The notes: generated by a model not told the origin, from the sequence alone. Shown: positions 44,761 through 55,627, counted from the first letter of the stretch. The stretch: DNA of 64,000 nucleotides from Eriocheir sinensis (GCF_024679095.1 NC_066562.1:8771398-8835397), one strand, 5' to 3'. Translations and numbers: made by a program.

Positions 44761-45005
44761 CCGCGAAGTATGTGTTTCTTGAAGTGAGTGTTTGTGTTCT
44801 TTGTAAGTGTTGGCCCTTGTGTTGCTCGCCCCTTGAGATCGTGTGTTATTGTTGTTGATATTGTGTTTGATTTTTCCTTTTTTTTTTTTTTTTTTTTCCG
44901 TTTGTTTCAGTTGATAGTGATGGAAATAGTGTTCGTCCTCCTCCTCATCCTCATCATATCCTCATCATCATCTTCATTTTCTTCTTCCTTATTCTCATCA
45001 TCGCC
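44761..45005. other. Complex sequence with a T22 run
   Basis: Unique GT/T-rich sequence, a T run at about 44877-44898, then TCCTCATCATCATC words. Confidence 0.65.
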
Positions 45006-45006
45006 A

Positions 45007-45061
<55 letters not shown>

Positions 45062-45128
45062 TACTACTATTCAAAGCGGTAATAACAGAAGTAATAGTGT
45101 TAATACCAGTAGCGAAAACACCACCACC

Positions 45129-45160
<32 letters not shown>

Positions 45161-45185
45161 CAACACAAGCAATACAAACAACACA
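45006..45185. repeat. (TTA)n, (CCA)n and (CAA)n trinucleotides
   Basis: (ATT)n at 45007-45060, (CCA)n at 45119-45143 and (CAA)n at 45145-45163. Confidence 0.96.
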
Positions 45186-45330
45186 AGACCAACACACACA
45201 ACAGCGTCAGAGTCAATATCCGGAATCCACTCTTAGCCCGACACACCCCGTCACCTTATACTCTTCCACCGCCACCCTCATGCCCTCCACTCCTCCACCC
45301 TGCCATCCCTCCACCCTTCTCCCTCTCTCC
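45186..45330. other. C-rich complex spacer
   Basis: CACAAGACCAACACACAC, then CCACCCTGCCATCCCTCC. Nothing recognised. Confidence 0.6.
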
Positions 45331-45890
45331 CTGCCTTCCATCCACTCCTCTCTCCCTGTCTCTCTACTATAACCTTGTCTCCCTGTTATGATGTCCCTCT
45401 CCCTGCCTTCATCTCCCTGTCTCACTACTTCAACCTTGTCTCCCTGTAATGCTCTCCCTGTTATCCTCCGCCTCCCCCTGCCTCAATCTCCCTGTCTCTC
45501 TACATCACCCTTGCCTCCCTGTAATACCCTCCCTTGCTCTGTTTCTTCCTGTTATGCTCTCCCTCTCCCTGCCTTCCCTTACTCTCCCTCTACTCCCTGT
45601 TCTCCCTTCCTTTCCTGGCTCCCTCCCTGTTCAGTTTGCTCCCTGTTCAACTCTGTAATGCTCTCCCTGTTATACTCTCCCTCTCCCTCCCTTCCCTTTC
45701 TCTTACTCTCCTCCCTGTTCTCCCTTCCTCTAATCCTGCCTCACTCCTGGTCCAGTTTGCTCCCTGTTCAACTCCTCCCTGTTATGCTCTCCCTCTCCCT
45801 GCCTTCCCTTACTCTTCCTGTCTCCCTGTTCTCCCTTCTAAGCATGCCTCCCTCCAGGTCCAGTTTGCTCCCTGTTCAACTCTTGGCCTC
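45331..45890. repeat. CTCCCTGT minisatellite, 62-75-bp then 108-121-bp units
   Basis: CATCTCCCTGTCTC-type units at about 45350, 45411 and 45486. A longer unit with CCAGTTTGCTCCCTGTTCAA recurs at 45632, 45753 and 45861 (121 and 108 bp). CTCCCTGTTATGCTCTCCCT is common to both. Confidence 0.92.
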
Positions 45891-46240
45891 TGCACTGATC
45901 CTTTGTCGGGCAGCGTGTATTGTTTTTGTGTATTCTGGCTGCGTTTGCGGCTTAACCTCAATCCAATCTCGCCCTCCGGCCCCGGGAAAGGCTGACTGGC
46001 CGCCCCGATAGATTTCTTCTTAGACTGATTCTGCAAGTGGTATTTCCGATTGCTGTGATGGATTGTGGTTTATTTATGACCTTTTTTCTTCTCTTAATTC
46101 TACTCTGTCCTCACCTTACGTTTGTTTTATCTTATACTGTTTTATTTTTACAGTTTTGTTCTTCTGTTGATTTTATATCCACTGTTTTTCTCCTTTTCTT
46201 CCTCTTATACACTGGGTTCAAATAGTATGTCTGAATGGGT
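45891..46240. other. Complex sequence, about 350 bp
   Basis: Unique, with GTCGGGCAGCGTGTATTG, TGCGTTTGCGGCTTAACC and CCCTCCGGCCCCGGGAAAGG at 45900-45995. The second half is T-rich. A conserved non-coding role is possible, but the AATTA/CAGGTG motif set is absent. Confidence 0.45.
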
Positions 46241-46995
46241 GTTAAGAGGATAAGAAAAAGGATTTGGAAGCAGTGATTGAAAAGTATTAGTAAGCAAGTG
46301 AATGATAAACGAGGGAGCAGGAACAGTGAGTGATGAATTAGGAAGAGAGACAAAGAAGAATGAGAGAACTGTTTGGTATGTATGAGGGAGAGAAAGGAAG
46401 AACAGATATGGAATGAAAGGAAGCGGAAGAAGACGAGTGGAAATATGAGAATGAAGGGAGTGGGATATGCAAGTAAAATTGGTTTATGAAAGTAAAATTG
46501 GTATAAAGCAACAAAGAAGAAAGGAGTGTTTAGTATGGAGGGAAAGAAAAAAAAGAACAAAATGGAATGAAAGAAATAGGAAGACGAGTGGAAATATGAG
46601 AATGAAGGGAGTGGGAAATGAAAGTAAAATAGGGATAAAGCAACGAAGAAAGGAATGATTGATATGAATGAGGGAGAAAAAGGAAGAACAAATATAGAAT
46701 GAAAGAAATAGGAAGACGAGTGGAAATATGAGAAAGAAGGGAATGGGAAATGAAAGTAAAATATATATAAAGCAACAAAGAAGAGTGTTTGGTATGAATG
46801 AGGGAGAGAAATGAAGATCAAATATGGAATGAAAGGAGGGGGAGGAAGACGAGTGGAAATATGAGAAACAAGAAAAATATGTACGAAGCGACAAAGGAGT
46901 ATGAATGGAGAGAAAGGAAAGATGAATATGGAATGGAAAAGGAGGAAGAAGAACAGAAGCAAATATGAAGGAAGTGGAGAAATGAATAAACATAA
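46241..46995. repeat. Purine array, 132-151-bp unit, about 5 copies
   Basis: GACGAGTGGAAATATGAGAA at 46432, 46583, 46715 and 46848, periods 151, 132 and 133, with a decayed fifth unit. The first unit has a short internal duplication of GAAAGTAAAATTGG. Shared words are TTGGTATGAATGAGGGAGAG and ATAAAGCAACAAAGAAG. Confidence 0.94.
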
Positions 46996-47330
46996 ATAAG
47001 GAGACAAAGAGAAAAGGAATGTCTGGTATATAAATAAATACAATACAGAGAACAACAACAAACAAAAACAACACCGTAATTATAAGCCATTTAATATAAC
47101 ACACACAAAAAAAGAAATACATGAAAAGGAAGGAAATTACAACACAAAGACATCATAAACAACATAGAAAGAAAAACAGTAACAGAGAAAGGAAGGAAAA
47201 ACTAGGAACAAAAAGACGCGTGAGAAGAATGAAAAAAAGAGAGAAAGATGAGAATAGGAAACGAAGGTGAAATAAACAGAAATTGACAAAGAAGAAATTT
47301 TAAAGAACAGGAAGACGAACACACTGGAAA
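46996..47330. other. A-rich sequence
   Basis: A-rich, mostly unique, with ACAACAACAAACAAAAAC. No gene. Confidence 0.6.
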
Positions 47331-47664
47331 AAGGAGTAAATAAGAAGAAAAGAGGAGGAGGAAGAGGAGGAATAAAGAGAGTGAAAAGAGGAAAAGGAGG
47401 AAGGGAGTAAGTGGAAAAAGAGGAGGATAAAAGAAGGAGAGAGAGAAATAAAATAAGATAAAGAAGAGAATGAGAGAGAAAACGAAAGTAAGAGAGAGAC
47501 GAAGCAAAGGAAGAGAGAGAGGGAATGGAAGGAGAGAGAGAGAGAGAAGTAGACGAGGAATATGAAGAAAAGGGAGAGAAAAAAAGGGAGGGAGTGGCAC
47601 TAAGAGAGAAAAAGGGAGCGAAAGGAGAGCAGTGAGAGGGGAAGGAAAGGCGGGTAGTGAGGGA
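47331..47664. repeat. Polypurine domain
   Basis: GAGGAGGAAGAGGAGG, GAGAGAGA and GGGAGG words without fixed period. Confidence 0.8.
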
Positions 47665-47730
47665 AGGGAGACTAAGAGAAGGGAGGGTAAGGAAGGGAGA
47701 CTAAGGGAAGGGAGGGTAAGGAAGGGAGAC
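47665..47730. repeat. 29-bp purine tandem repeat
   Basis: GGGAGACTAAGRGAAGGGAG units start at 47666, 47695 and 47724, an exact 29-bp step (R = A or G). The third is truncated. Confidence 0.93.
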
Positions 47731-47970
47731 TTACCTGTTTGTTACCTGTGTGAGGGAGCGGCCAACAGGTGACATTTCCGGCCCGGCCCAGTGAAAGCCC
47801 GTGGAAAGGAGGGGGGGAGGGAGGGAGGGAAAGGGATAGCGGGAGGGAGAACAAGAAGTAAGGCAGGGAGAGAAAAAAAAGAGGGAGAGAATGTGGTAGA
47901 TAAATAGACACAGAGAGAGAGAGAGGATGAACCAGCTAACTGTGCATTTATTATATGTTGTACTCGTTTT
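47731..47970. other. Complex island then purine-rich DNA
   Basis: TTACCTGTTTGTTACCTGTG, GGCCAACAGGTGACATTTCC and GGCCCGGCCCAGTG at 47730-47800. GGGAGGGAGGG follows. Confidence 0.45.

Positions 47971-47972
<2 letters not shown>

Positions 47973-48001
<29 letters not shown>
47973..48001. repeat. (CT)n microsatellite
   Basis: A short pure CT run. Confidence 0.96.
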
Positions 48002-48003
<2 letters not shown>

Positions 48004-48299
48004 ATCTCCGGGCAATCCAGTATGTACCATTTCCTTCACCTATCCCACACGGGCACACACAGTCACCTTATTCCCCTCCCGCCGACCTGACTTATCACCT
48101 ACAAGCCTTCGTTAGCTCTCACCTGCGCCGCCCACCTGAGCACACACCTGTAAATGGGAGGCAGTAGTGTGCTCCCCTGCCCCTCTTACCTGTGCTTACG
48201 AAGGTGTGTGCTGTGCCTCCCCCAGTGGGAAAACAGTAACACTCTTGTAACACATTGGGAGGTTTATGAGGACCTTATGTGTTGTGTTTTGGGGAGATG

Positions 48300-48302
<3 letters not shown>
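48002..48302. promoter_or_regulatory. Complex C-rich island with CACCTG words
   Basis: CGACCTGACTTATCACC, CTCTCACCTGCGCCGCCCACCTGAGC, ACACACCTGTAAATGG and TTACCTGTGC. E-box-like words without AATTA. Function unknown. Confidence 0.35.

Positions 48303-48353
<51 letters not shown>
48303..48353. repeat. (GT)n microsatellite
   Basis: A pure GT run of about 25 repeats. Confidence 0.98.
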
Positions 48354-48356
<3 letters not shown>

Positions 48357-48412
48357 ACCTGATTGTGTCTTCTTACTGTTTTGTTGTTAGTGGTGTTTTT
48401 TTTTTATTTTTT

Positions 48413-48617
48413 TTTATTACAGCAAAGGAGACAGCATAAGGGAACAAAAAAAGGAAACAACAATTTAAAAAAAAGACCGCAATTAAAAAAAGACCGCATT
48501 TAAAAAGCCTGCAATTTTTTCATGCGGGCTTTTTTTAATGCGGGTTTTTTAATACGTTTTTTTTTTATTGTTGTTTCCTTTTTTGTGCCCTTGTGCTGTC
48601 TCCTTTGCTGTAATAAA
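48413..48617. mobile_element. Foldback of two head-to-head element 3' halves
   Basis: Left arm (reverse orientation) TTATTACAGCAAAGGAGACA, AGGGAACAAAAAAAGGAAAC and GACCGC. Right arm (forward) TGCGGGCTTTTTTTAATGCG, TTGTTTCCTTTTTTGTGCCC, TGTGCTGTCTCCTTTGCTGT and AATAA. The arms are about 95-100 bp, close to 90% complementary by eye, with a loop of a few bases near 48514-48520. Both halves lack the element's 5' third. Confidence 0.88.
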
Positions 48618-48654
48618 AAAACAAAAACAAAAAAACACCCAACAAAACAGTATC

Positions 48655-49000
48655 TCTTGACTTGGTAATACTTGCAACACACGAACGAGGGGGGCTTATA
48701 TGTGGGTGTTTCTTTAGGTGTTTTGTGAAGATGGTGATATTGGGTGTGTTAACGTTGATTGGTTCTGGTTGGTAGATGGTTTGTGTTGCTTTGTGTTACC
48801 TCTGAACTTGGTAATACTTGCAACACACGAACGAGAGGGGCTTATATGTGGGTGTTTATAGAAGTGTTTTGTGAAGATGGTGATATTTGGTGTGTTAACG
48901 TTGATAGGTTCTGTTTTGTAGATGGTTTGTGTTGCTTTGTGTTACCTCTCTCGACTTGGTAATACTTGCAACACACGAACGAGGGAGGTTGAAGTTAGAT
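48655..49000. repeat. About 147-bp satellite, 2.3 monomers
   Basis: CTTGGTAATACTTGCAACAC at 48661, 48807 and 48955 (146 and 148 bp). The two full monomers are about 90% identical and contain TGAAGATGGTGATATT and TGTGTTAACGTTGAT. Confidence 0.96.
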
Positions 49001-49099
49001 TTATTCAGAATGTTTTTTTTTTAAGATAATGTTGTTTTCAATTGTTTTAGGAAGATGAAGATGAAGTTGATTGGTTGATTATTGCATTCTCTCCTTCGC

Positions 49100-49102
<3 letters not shown>
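49001..49102. other. T-rich spacer
   Basis: Nothing recognised. Confidence 0.5.

Positions 49103-49191
<89 letters not shown>
49103..49191. repeat. (GT)n microsatellite, about 44 repeats
   Basis: A pure GT run. Confidence 0.98.
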
Positions 49192-49192
<1 letters not shown>

Positions 49193-50035
49193 TTGAGGGA
49201 TTGTCAACTTTTTATCTAAACGGTAACACTAGTAACACACGAGAGAAAGAGAGTTACTTTAAAAGAGACATTTGTGGTGATTGTATTGATGATGGAGATT
49301 GTAATTTGCATGTATCATTATTAGTTCACGTTACTGTATTATGATATGTATCTCTGGGGGTTGGCAACACTCCCTGGCTAACAGTAACACAAGCAATACA
49401 CTAAGGAGACTATAAATTTTGAGTTGCATTATACTTTGTTACTAGTTTATGTTATTGTATTATTAACTTTTATCTCTGGGCTTGGTAACACTTTCTGGCA
49501 AACAGTAACACAAGCAACACAAAAAGAAGACTAGAAATTGTAGGTTCCATTATATTTTGTTGCTATTTCACGTTATTGTATTATTAACTTTTATCTACGG
49601 GCTTGGCAACACTTCCTGCCTATCAGTAACACAAGCAACACAAAGAGAAGACTAGGTATTGTAAGTTGCATTATATGTGTTACTAGTTCATGTTATTATA
49701 TTATTACTTCTTATCTCTGGGCCTGGCAACACTTATCTCCTAACAGTAACACTCACAACACACTAAGTAGACTGGACGTTTTGAGTTGCATCATATTTTC
49801 TCAGTTCACATTATCTTCTATCTCCGGGCTTGGTAACACTTCCCGCCTAACAGCAACACTCGCAACACCCTCAAGAAACACTAATTGGCTTGCATGTTCC
49901 TTTTACTCAAGTGCAATGCGTTGAGATGAGCTTCCGATTGTGTCTTGTTAATGTGGACTGACTCGCCTCCTTCTTCTCTTGCAATGTTTTCTCGGCAACA
50001 CCCCCAGTAACACATGTATCACCAGGGAGAAGGAT
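49192..50035. repeat. About 121-bp satellite, about 6 monomers
   Basis: GGCTTGGYAACACTTYCTGS-type words at 49361, 49482, 49603, 49723, 49830 and (decayed) 49992. The first steps are 121, 121 and 120 bp. Monomers share AACAGTAACACAAGCAACAC and TATTGTATTATTAACTTTTA. The CTTGGTAACACTT and GCAACACAC words link this array to the 147-bp array at 48655, so the two have a common origin. Confidence 0.95.
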
Positions 50036-50199
50036 GTGTGACTTATGTGTTGCTTTAATTCACCTTGTTTTGTTAAGATGGGCGGGGCGATAGTGTCCGT
50101 GTGACCTGCGCCTTGAGTATATCTTTCTCGCTTACGGTTTGTCGGGGTTGGTATCGCGATGTGCCTGCCTCGTTTTTGTTATTTTTTTGTTTATTTTTT
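50036..50199. promoter_or_regulatory. Complex island with a GC box
   Basis: GATGGGCGGGGCGATAGTG (GC box at 50080-50089), GTGTGACCTGCGCCTTGAG and TCGCGATGTGCCTGCC. An Sp1/KLF-type word alone does not make a promoter and no initiator-like context is clear. Confidence 0.3.
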
Positions 50200-50480
50200 T
50201 AAAGTTTCCCAGCTCGTAACTTTGCATGGACTATTGAATTTCCTTTTAGTATGTTATGTTTTGTTCCTGGGTTGCTGTTGTTGTTGTTTATGAAGTTTCC
50301 CAGCTCGTAACCTATAATGCACTCCTGAATTTCCTTTGGTATGTTATGTTTTGTTCCTGGGTTGTTATTTTGTTGTTGTTGTTTATGAAGTTTTCCAGTT
50401 CGTAACCTACTGTGAGCATTTAAGTTTTCTTTGCTTTTCCGCTTTTTCTTTGTAGTTTTTTTTTTATGTCTTTCTTTGGT
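50200..50480. repeat. About 93-bp tandem repeat, 3 copies
   Basis: AGTTTCCCAGCTCGTAAC at 50203, 50294 and (TTTTCCAGTTCG) 50389, periods 91 and 95. Shared words are GTATGTTATGTTTTGTTCC and a (TTG)n run. Confidence 0.94.
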
Positions 50481-50759
50481 TGAGGATTTTCATTATTATT
50501 TTTTTCGTAAGTTCAACAGTTCTTAATAAAATGTGATCTCTGTTGTTTTTTGTTGTTCTTGTTGTAGGTTCTGTGTTGAGGATTCATTGGTTAGTAAAGA
50601 AAAATAGTGTTGGGAGTCCTATCCATCTTGTGTTTCGTCTCGCAACACAAAAAAGTCGTAGGTAATGTGTTGATTCGTTCAGCATTATATATATAGAATT
50701 CTCGGATTGCAACACAGGCACAACTTTCCAGGGTATCACAACACACTTAACCTCCTTGC

Positions 50760-50760
<1 letters not shown>
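50481..50760. other. Complex sequence with GCAACAC words
   Basis: Unique DNA with CGCAACACAAAAAAGTCG, TTGCAACACAGGCACAAC and ATCACAACACACTTAACC, echoing the nearby satellite consensus. Probably a decayed edge of that array. Confidence 0.55.

Positions 50761-50831
<71 letters not shown>
50761..50831. repeat. (CA)n microsatellite
   Basis: A pure AC run growing directly out of the satellite word CTTGCAACAC. Confidence 0.98.
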
Positions 50832-50839
<8 letters not shown>

Positions 50840-51298
50840 CCTCTGCAACACTTGATTTTGCGTCCGACTCTAACACATACATATTTATGGGGACACGGGA
50901 AGGGAGGGAGAGAAGGAGGAGAAGAGTGGAGATGCATAAGTAGTCGTAGCAGTAGTAGTAGTAGTAGTAGTAGTAGAAGTAGTAGTAGTAGTAGTGATAG
51001 TGGTTTTAGTATAGGAAAGAAGAAACGAAAGGATGAGAAGGATAGGAGCAGGCGGATGAAAGGAAGAAGGAGGAGGAGGAGGAGGAGAGAGTAAAGAAGA
51101 GGTCTGAGGTAAAAGAAGAAGGTGGAGGAGGTAAAGAGTAATAGGAGGAGGAGGAGGAGGAGGAGGTTTTCAAATAATTTCGTTGGCGAGTCTGGAATGT
51201 CAAGTATCTGAGGACTGGGGTCAATTTTATGCCTCAGTAATGTTATAACCTTGTTCCTGCTACCTCCTCCTCCTCCTCCTACTACTACTACTACTACT
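50832..51298. repeat. (AGT)n, (GGA)n and (CTC)n trinucleotide block
   Basis: (AGT)n at 50944-50997, (GGA)n at 51067-51088 and 51147-51166, (CCT)n at 51264-51280 and (ACT)n at 51280-51301. A short complex patch lies at 51175-51260. Confidence 0.93.
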
Positions 51299-51301
51299 AC
51301 T

Positions 51302-51430
51302 CCCGAAATTGACCTCTCTTTCGGCCACCTCTTTTGATTCTCTTTTGTTTGAGCAGCGAGTAGCGGGCTTTTTTTTTATTATTGTTTCCTTTTTTGTGCC
51401 CTTGAGCTGTCTCCTTTGTTCTAAAAAAAA
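51302..51430 (+). mobile_element. Dispersed element, full-length copy inside (ACT)n
   Basis: The best-preserved copy. CCCGAAATTGACCTCTCTTT, CGGCCACCTCTTTTGATTC, TGAGCAGCGAGTAGCGGGC, T8, ATTATTGTTTCCTTTTTTGT, GCCCTTGAGCTGTCTCCTTT, GTTCTAAAAAAAA. The (ACT)n tract ends at 51301 and resumes at 51431, so the element sits within one microsatellite. Confidence 0.92.
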
Positions 51431-51454
51431 CTACTACTACTACTACTACTACTT

Positions 51455-51490
<36 letters not shown>

Positions 51491-51495
51491 TTGCC
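51431..51495. repeat. (CTA)n trinucleotide repeat
   Basis: Continuation of the microsatellite on the far side of the dispersed element. Confidence 0.96.
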
Positions 51496-51795
51496 AAAAC
51501 CACATCTCATTTACCTCTCCCACCTTACCTCCCACTCTATCCCTCGCATCAACACCGCCAGCACCAGCACCACCTCTCCATCCTGCTGCTCCTCGTCCTC
51601 CTCCTTACTTATGAATCTTTCTTATGATCCCTCGCGTCCCTGCATCTCATTTGTTAGGCAGATCTAATGAGACGCCGCTTTCCCGTCACACGCAGGCCCC
51701 CGCTAACCCGCTGGCCGTGTGTGAAGCTTACTTTACAACCACACTTACAAATCGCATTTCCCGACGCCCTGACACACCTGACGGATGGCCTGAGC
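51496..51795. promoter_or_regulatory. Complex island, GC-balanced, about 300 bp
   Basis: ACCGCCAGCACCAGCACC, TTGTTAGGCAGATCTAATGAG, CCGTCACACGCAGGCCC, CGCTGGCCGTGTGTGAAGC and CCTGACACACCTGACGG. Short frames cross it but none is supported by splice sites or repeat-free length. Confidence 0.35.
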
Positions 51796-52100
51796 TGGAG
51801 GAGGAGGAGGAGGAGGGGGAGGAGGTTAAGGGGTGGAGGAGTGGTGGAGAGACGAGGAGAGGAAGGGATAAAAGGACAGTTGAGGTCAGGTGGAGGAGGA
51901 GGAGGAGGAGGGGAAGGCTGGGGAGAATGGTTTGGAGGTAGTGGGTGAAGGAGGAGGAGGAGGAGGAGGAGGAGGAGGAGGAGGAGGAGGAGGAGGAGGA
52001 GGAAGAGGAGGGTGACTTATCATTAGAAGCCAACCTGTGACAGTATAATGAAGTGTCTCCCTCCTCCTCCTCCTCCTCCTCCTCCTCCTCCTCCTCCACA
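51796..52100. repeat. (GGA)n then (CCT)n: inverted trinucleotide tracts
   Basis: GGA-rich 51796-52011 (pure at 51948-52002) and (CCT)n at 52062-52096, separated by 50 bp of complex sequence. The pure runs are complementary over about 35 bp. Confidence 0.95.
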
Positions 52101-53040
<940 letters not shown>

Positions 53041-53530
53041 AACTTGTATTGGTTACGAGACGGACAGGTAAACAGGTGCTCAGACAGACAGACAGCAAGT
53101 ATTGGTTACGAGACAGACAGGTACTCAGACAGACAGACAGGTAAACAGGTGCTCAGACAGACAGATATCAAGTATTGGTTACGAGACAGACAGGTACTCA
53201 GACAGACAGACAGGTAAACAGGTGCTCAGACAGACAGACAGCAAGTATTGGTTACGAGAGAGACAGGTAAACAGGTGCTCAGACAGACAGACAGCAAGTA
53301 TTGGTTACAAGACAGACAGGTACTCAGACAGACAGACAGGTAAACAGGTGCTCAGACAGACAGACAGGAAGTATTGGTTACAAGACAGACAGGTACTCAG
53401 ACAGACAGACAGGAAGTATTGGTTGCGAGACAGACAGGTACTCAGACAGACAGACAGCAAGTATTGGTTACGAGACAGACAGATAAACAGGTACTCAGAC
53501 AGACAGCGACAGGAAGACAGGTAGAAAGAC
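53041..53530. repeat. CAGA-rich modular minisatellite (73/53/45-bp units)
   Basis: GTATTGGTTACGAGACAGAC or variants at 53046, 53099, 53172, 53245, 53298, 53371, 53415 and 53461, steps 53, 73, 73, 53, 73, 44 and 46. The classes differ by gain or loss of two modules, AGGTACTCAGACAGACAGAC and AGGTAAACAGGTGCTCAGAC. The Arg/Gln/Asp/Thr-rich + frame is fortuitous. Confidence 0.94.
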
Positions 53531-53760
53531 AGGTTGACAGAGGGAGAAGCAATTATTAACACACATAGGTAGACAGAGGTAGACAGCGGTAGAGGGAGTT
53601 TTAACAGACATCCGAGCACGTAGGTAGATTGATAAACAGATAACCGACAGGAAGAGAAAGAGGTAGATAAACAGGGGAGGAAACAGACAGGTAGGCAGAC
53701 AGGTAGATAAACAGACGCGTGGACAGCAGGGAGGGAGAGAGGTCACACCTGTCCACGCAA
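53531..53760. repeat. Decayed CAGGTAGA/GACAG sequence
   Basis: Irregular ACAGGTAGATAAACAGA words continue the CAGA theme and fade toward GGTCACACCTGTCCACG. Confidence 0.7.
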
Positions 53761-53896
53761 GGAGCTGTTCTAAATGTTTCAAGATAAGCAATTTCCTTCC
53801 TCCCTGTTTTTGTTGACCTCGCCCAGTTTAGGAGGGAGGGAAGGAGGGAAGGAAGGGAGGGAAGGAGGGAAGGGAGGGAGAGAGAGAAGAAGGGAG

Positions 53897-53900
<4 letters not shown>
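53761..53900. repeat. Complex spacer and GGGAAGGA repeats
   Basis: Unique 53761-53828, then GGAGGGAAGG purine repeats. Confidence 0.75.

Positions 53901-53967
<67 letters not shown>
53901..53967. repeat. (GA)n microsatellite
   Basis: A pure GA run of about 34 repeats. Confidence 0.98.
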
Positions 53968-53971
<4 letters not shown>

Positions 53972-54040
53972 TGAATATTTTTTTTAGGATCGCTACTTTA
54001 TGTAGCATCAAAATCTCCATCGAAAAATACTTATCATAGG
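53968..54040. repeat. Second copy of the (CT/GA)n-embedded core (inverted)
   Basis: Contains CTTTATGTAGCATCAAAATC then TCCATCGAAAAATAC, the reverse complement of the core at 16324-16371 with a few changes. It is again flanked by GA repeats on both sides (53901-53967 and 54040-54053). Confidence 0.85.
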
Positions 54041-54089
54041 AGAGAGAGAGAGAGACACACCTTATAATTCTATCCCTTTTAACGTGTCG

Positions 54090-54126
<37 letters not shown>

Positions 54127-54170
54127 CAAGCGTGTATCATTGCTCTTGCTTTCCTGTGACCCATTTGATT

Positions 54171-54223
<53 letters not shown>

Positions 54224-54260
54224 CACCCCTCTATCCTCCCTTCCTCTCCCCCTCACCTCT
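54041..54260. repeat. (GT)n and (CT)n microsatellites
   Basis: (GT)n at 54094-54125 and (CT)n at 54172-54215, with short unique spacers. Confidence 0.95.
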
Positions 54261-54493
54261 CCCTTCCTCCCTTCCTTCTCCCTTCTCACCCACGTCACTC
54301 CCCACAACAAAGACGTAACGCCTCCCTCTACTAATGTCTTGTCGCTCCCTTTTTGGCACAACACTCGCCCTCCTCCGCTGCGCCGCGCCTTCCCGCCCCT
54401 CCTAACGCTGGGAAGCCACGCGACCCACCAGGACCGACTGACGAAGAGACGGATAGGAAGGGGTCTCATTGTGTGTGTTACTGGGTGGTGATA
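54261..54493. other. Complex GC-rich island
   Basis: AACAAAGACGTAACGCC, TCCGCTGCGCCGCGCCTTCC, CGCTGGGAAGCCACGCGACC and GACCGACTGACGAAGAGACG. Unique and GC-rich, with frames open in both directions across part of it. Nothing protein-like is recognised. Confidence 0.4.
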
Positions 54494-54872
54494 CGAGGAG
54501 ATTGGAGTTAGGCGATTGGAGTTAGGAGATTGGAGTTACGAGATTGGTGTTATGACTGGAGATACGAGATTGGAGTTAGGAGATTGGTGTTATGACTGGA
54601 GATACGAGATTAGAGTTAAGAGATTGGAGTTAGGTGATTGGAGTTAGGAGAATGGAGTTAGGTGATTGGAGTTAGGAGATTGGAGTTAGGAGATTGGAAT
54701 TAGACGATTGGAGTTAGATGCTTGGAGTTAGGAGATTGGAGTTAAGAGATTGGAGTTAGGAGATTGGAGTTAGGAGATTGGTGTGAAATTGGATTTAGAA
54801 GATTGGAGTTATGACTAGAGATACGAGATTAGAGTTAAGAGATTGGAGTTAGGACTTGGAATTGGATTGCCA
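54494..54872. repeat. 14-bp minisatellite GATTGGAGTTAGGA, about 25 copies
   Basis: Tandem GATTGGAGTTAGGA with variants (GGTG, TACGA, TTAAGA). A longer variant block, GTGTTATGACTGGAGATACG, appears twice at about 54548 and 54589 and a relative at 54805. Confidence 0.95.
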
Positions 54873-55361
54873 AAAAAAAAAAAGTAGCATTTGTTATCAT
54901 TATCCAAAACAGCAAACAGATGGAATTATTGTATTTTTTTTGTAATGGAAATGGTCTTGACTAGACGAAAAGAATAAAAATCAACAAAGAATGATAGAAA
55001 AAGTACTTAAACTCAATGGAAAATATATAAAATGACTAAGTAAAGGAATAGAAATTAGATGAAGTCATGTATGTAAATAAGTATTGTGTGTAAACTCAAG
55101 GTGGAAGGTGGAAGTTTTTTTATTAGTATCATTATTTAAAGTATCGAATAGCCGTGGAAAGCTCACCATGTATGTCGTGTTTTTATGGTCACTGAAGCGG
55201 CCTGTTGACTGGATAAAAACAAAGAGATAGAATATAATATGTAAGCTGTGGGGTATTTTTTTTTCTTATAATTATGTATATGAAGTAACGACTTGTGCGA
55301 AGATAACTATATTCTTTTTTTTTTTTTTCGACTTCAGTGACTGTCTTTCTACATCTTTCTT

Positions 55362-55362
<1 letters not shown>
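54873..55362. other. AT-rich complex sequence, about 490 bp
   Basis: Unique AT-rich DNA with poly-A/T runs. No array, RNA gene or exon can be supported. Confidence 0.55.

Positions 55363-55411
<49 letters not shown>
55363..55411. repeat. (GT)n microsatellite
   Basis: A pure GT run. Confidence 0.98.
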
Positions 55412-55416
<5 letters not shown>

Positions 55417-55625
55417 ATCATTGTCTTCATTTTTTTTTCTTACTGCAGAGGTGTTGTTGTTTTTTTCGATTTTCTTTCCTATTGGTTATTTGTATGTTGT
55501 TTTTTCTGTCCATTCTCTGTCCTATTGACTATCTGTATTTTTCACTCCCTCTGTCTGGTTCTTGTCAAGCTTGTGTGGACAATCTTTTTGACACTCACTA
55601 AGGTAGATATCTTGCGTCTGTAAAA
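55412..55625. other. T-rich sequence with short direct repeats
   Basis: CCTATTGGTTATTTGTAT and CCTATTGACTATCTGTAT are about 48 bp apart. Nothing else is recognised. Confidence 0.6.
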
Positions 55626-55627
55626 AC

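Noticed and set aside
46132..47061. A 309-codon reverse frame, the longest in the window
   Set aside because: It lies on the 132-151-bp purine array and changes its repeat phase between monomers. Phe/Ser/Leu-rich composition follows from the pyrimidine strand.
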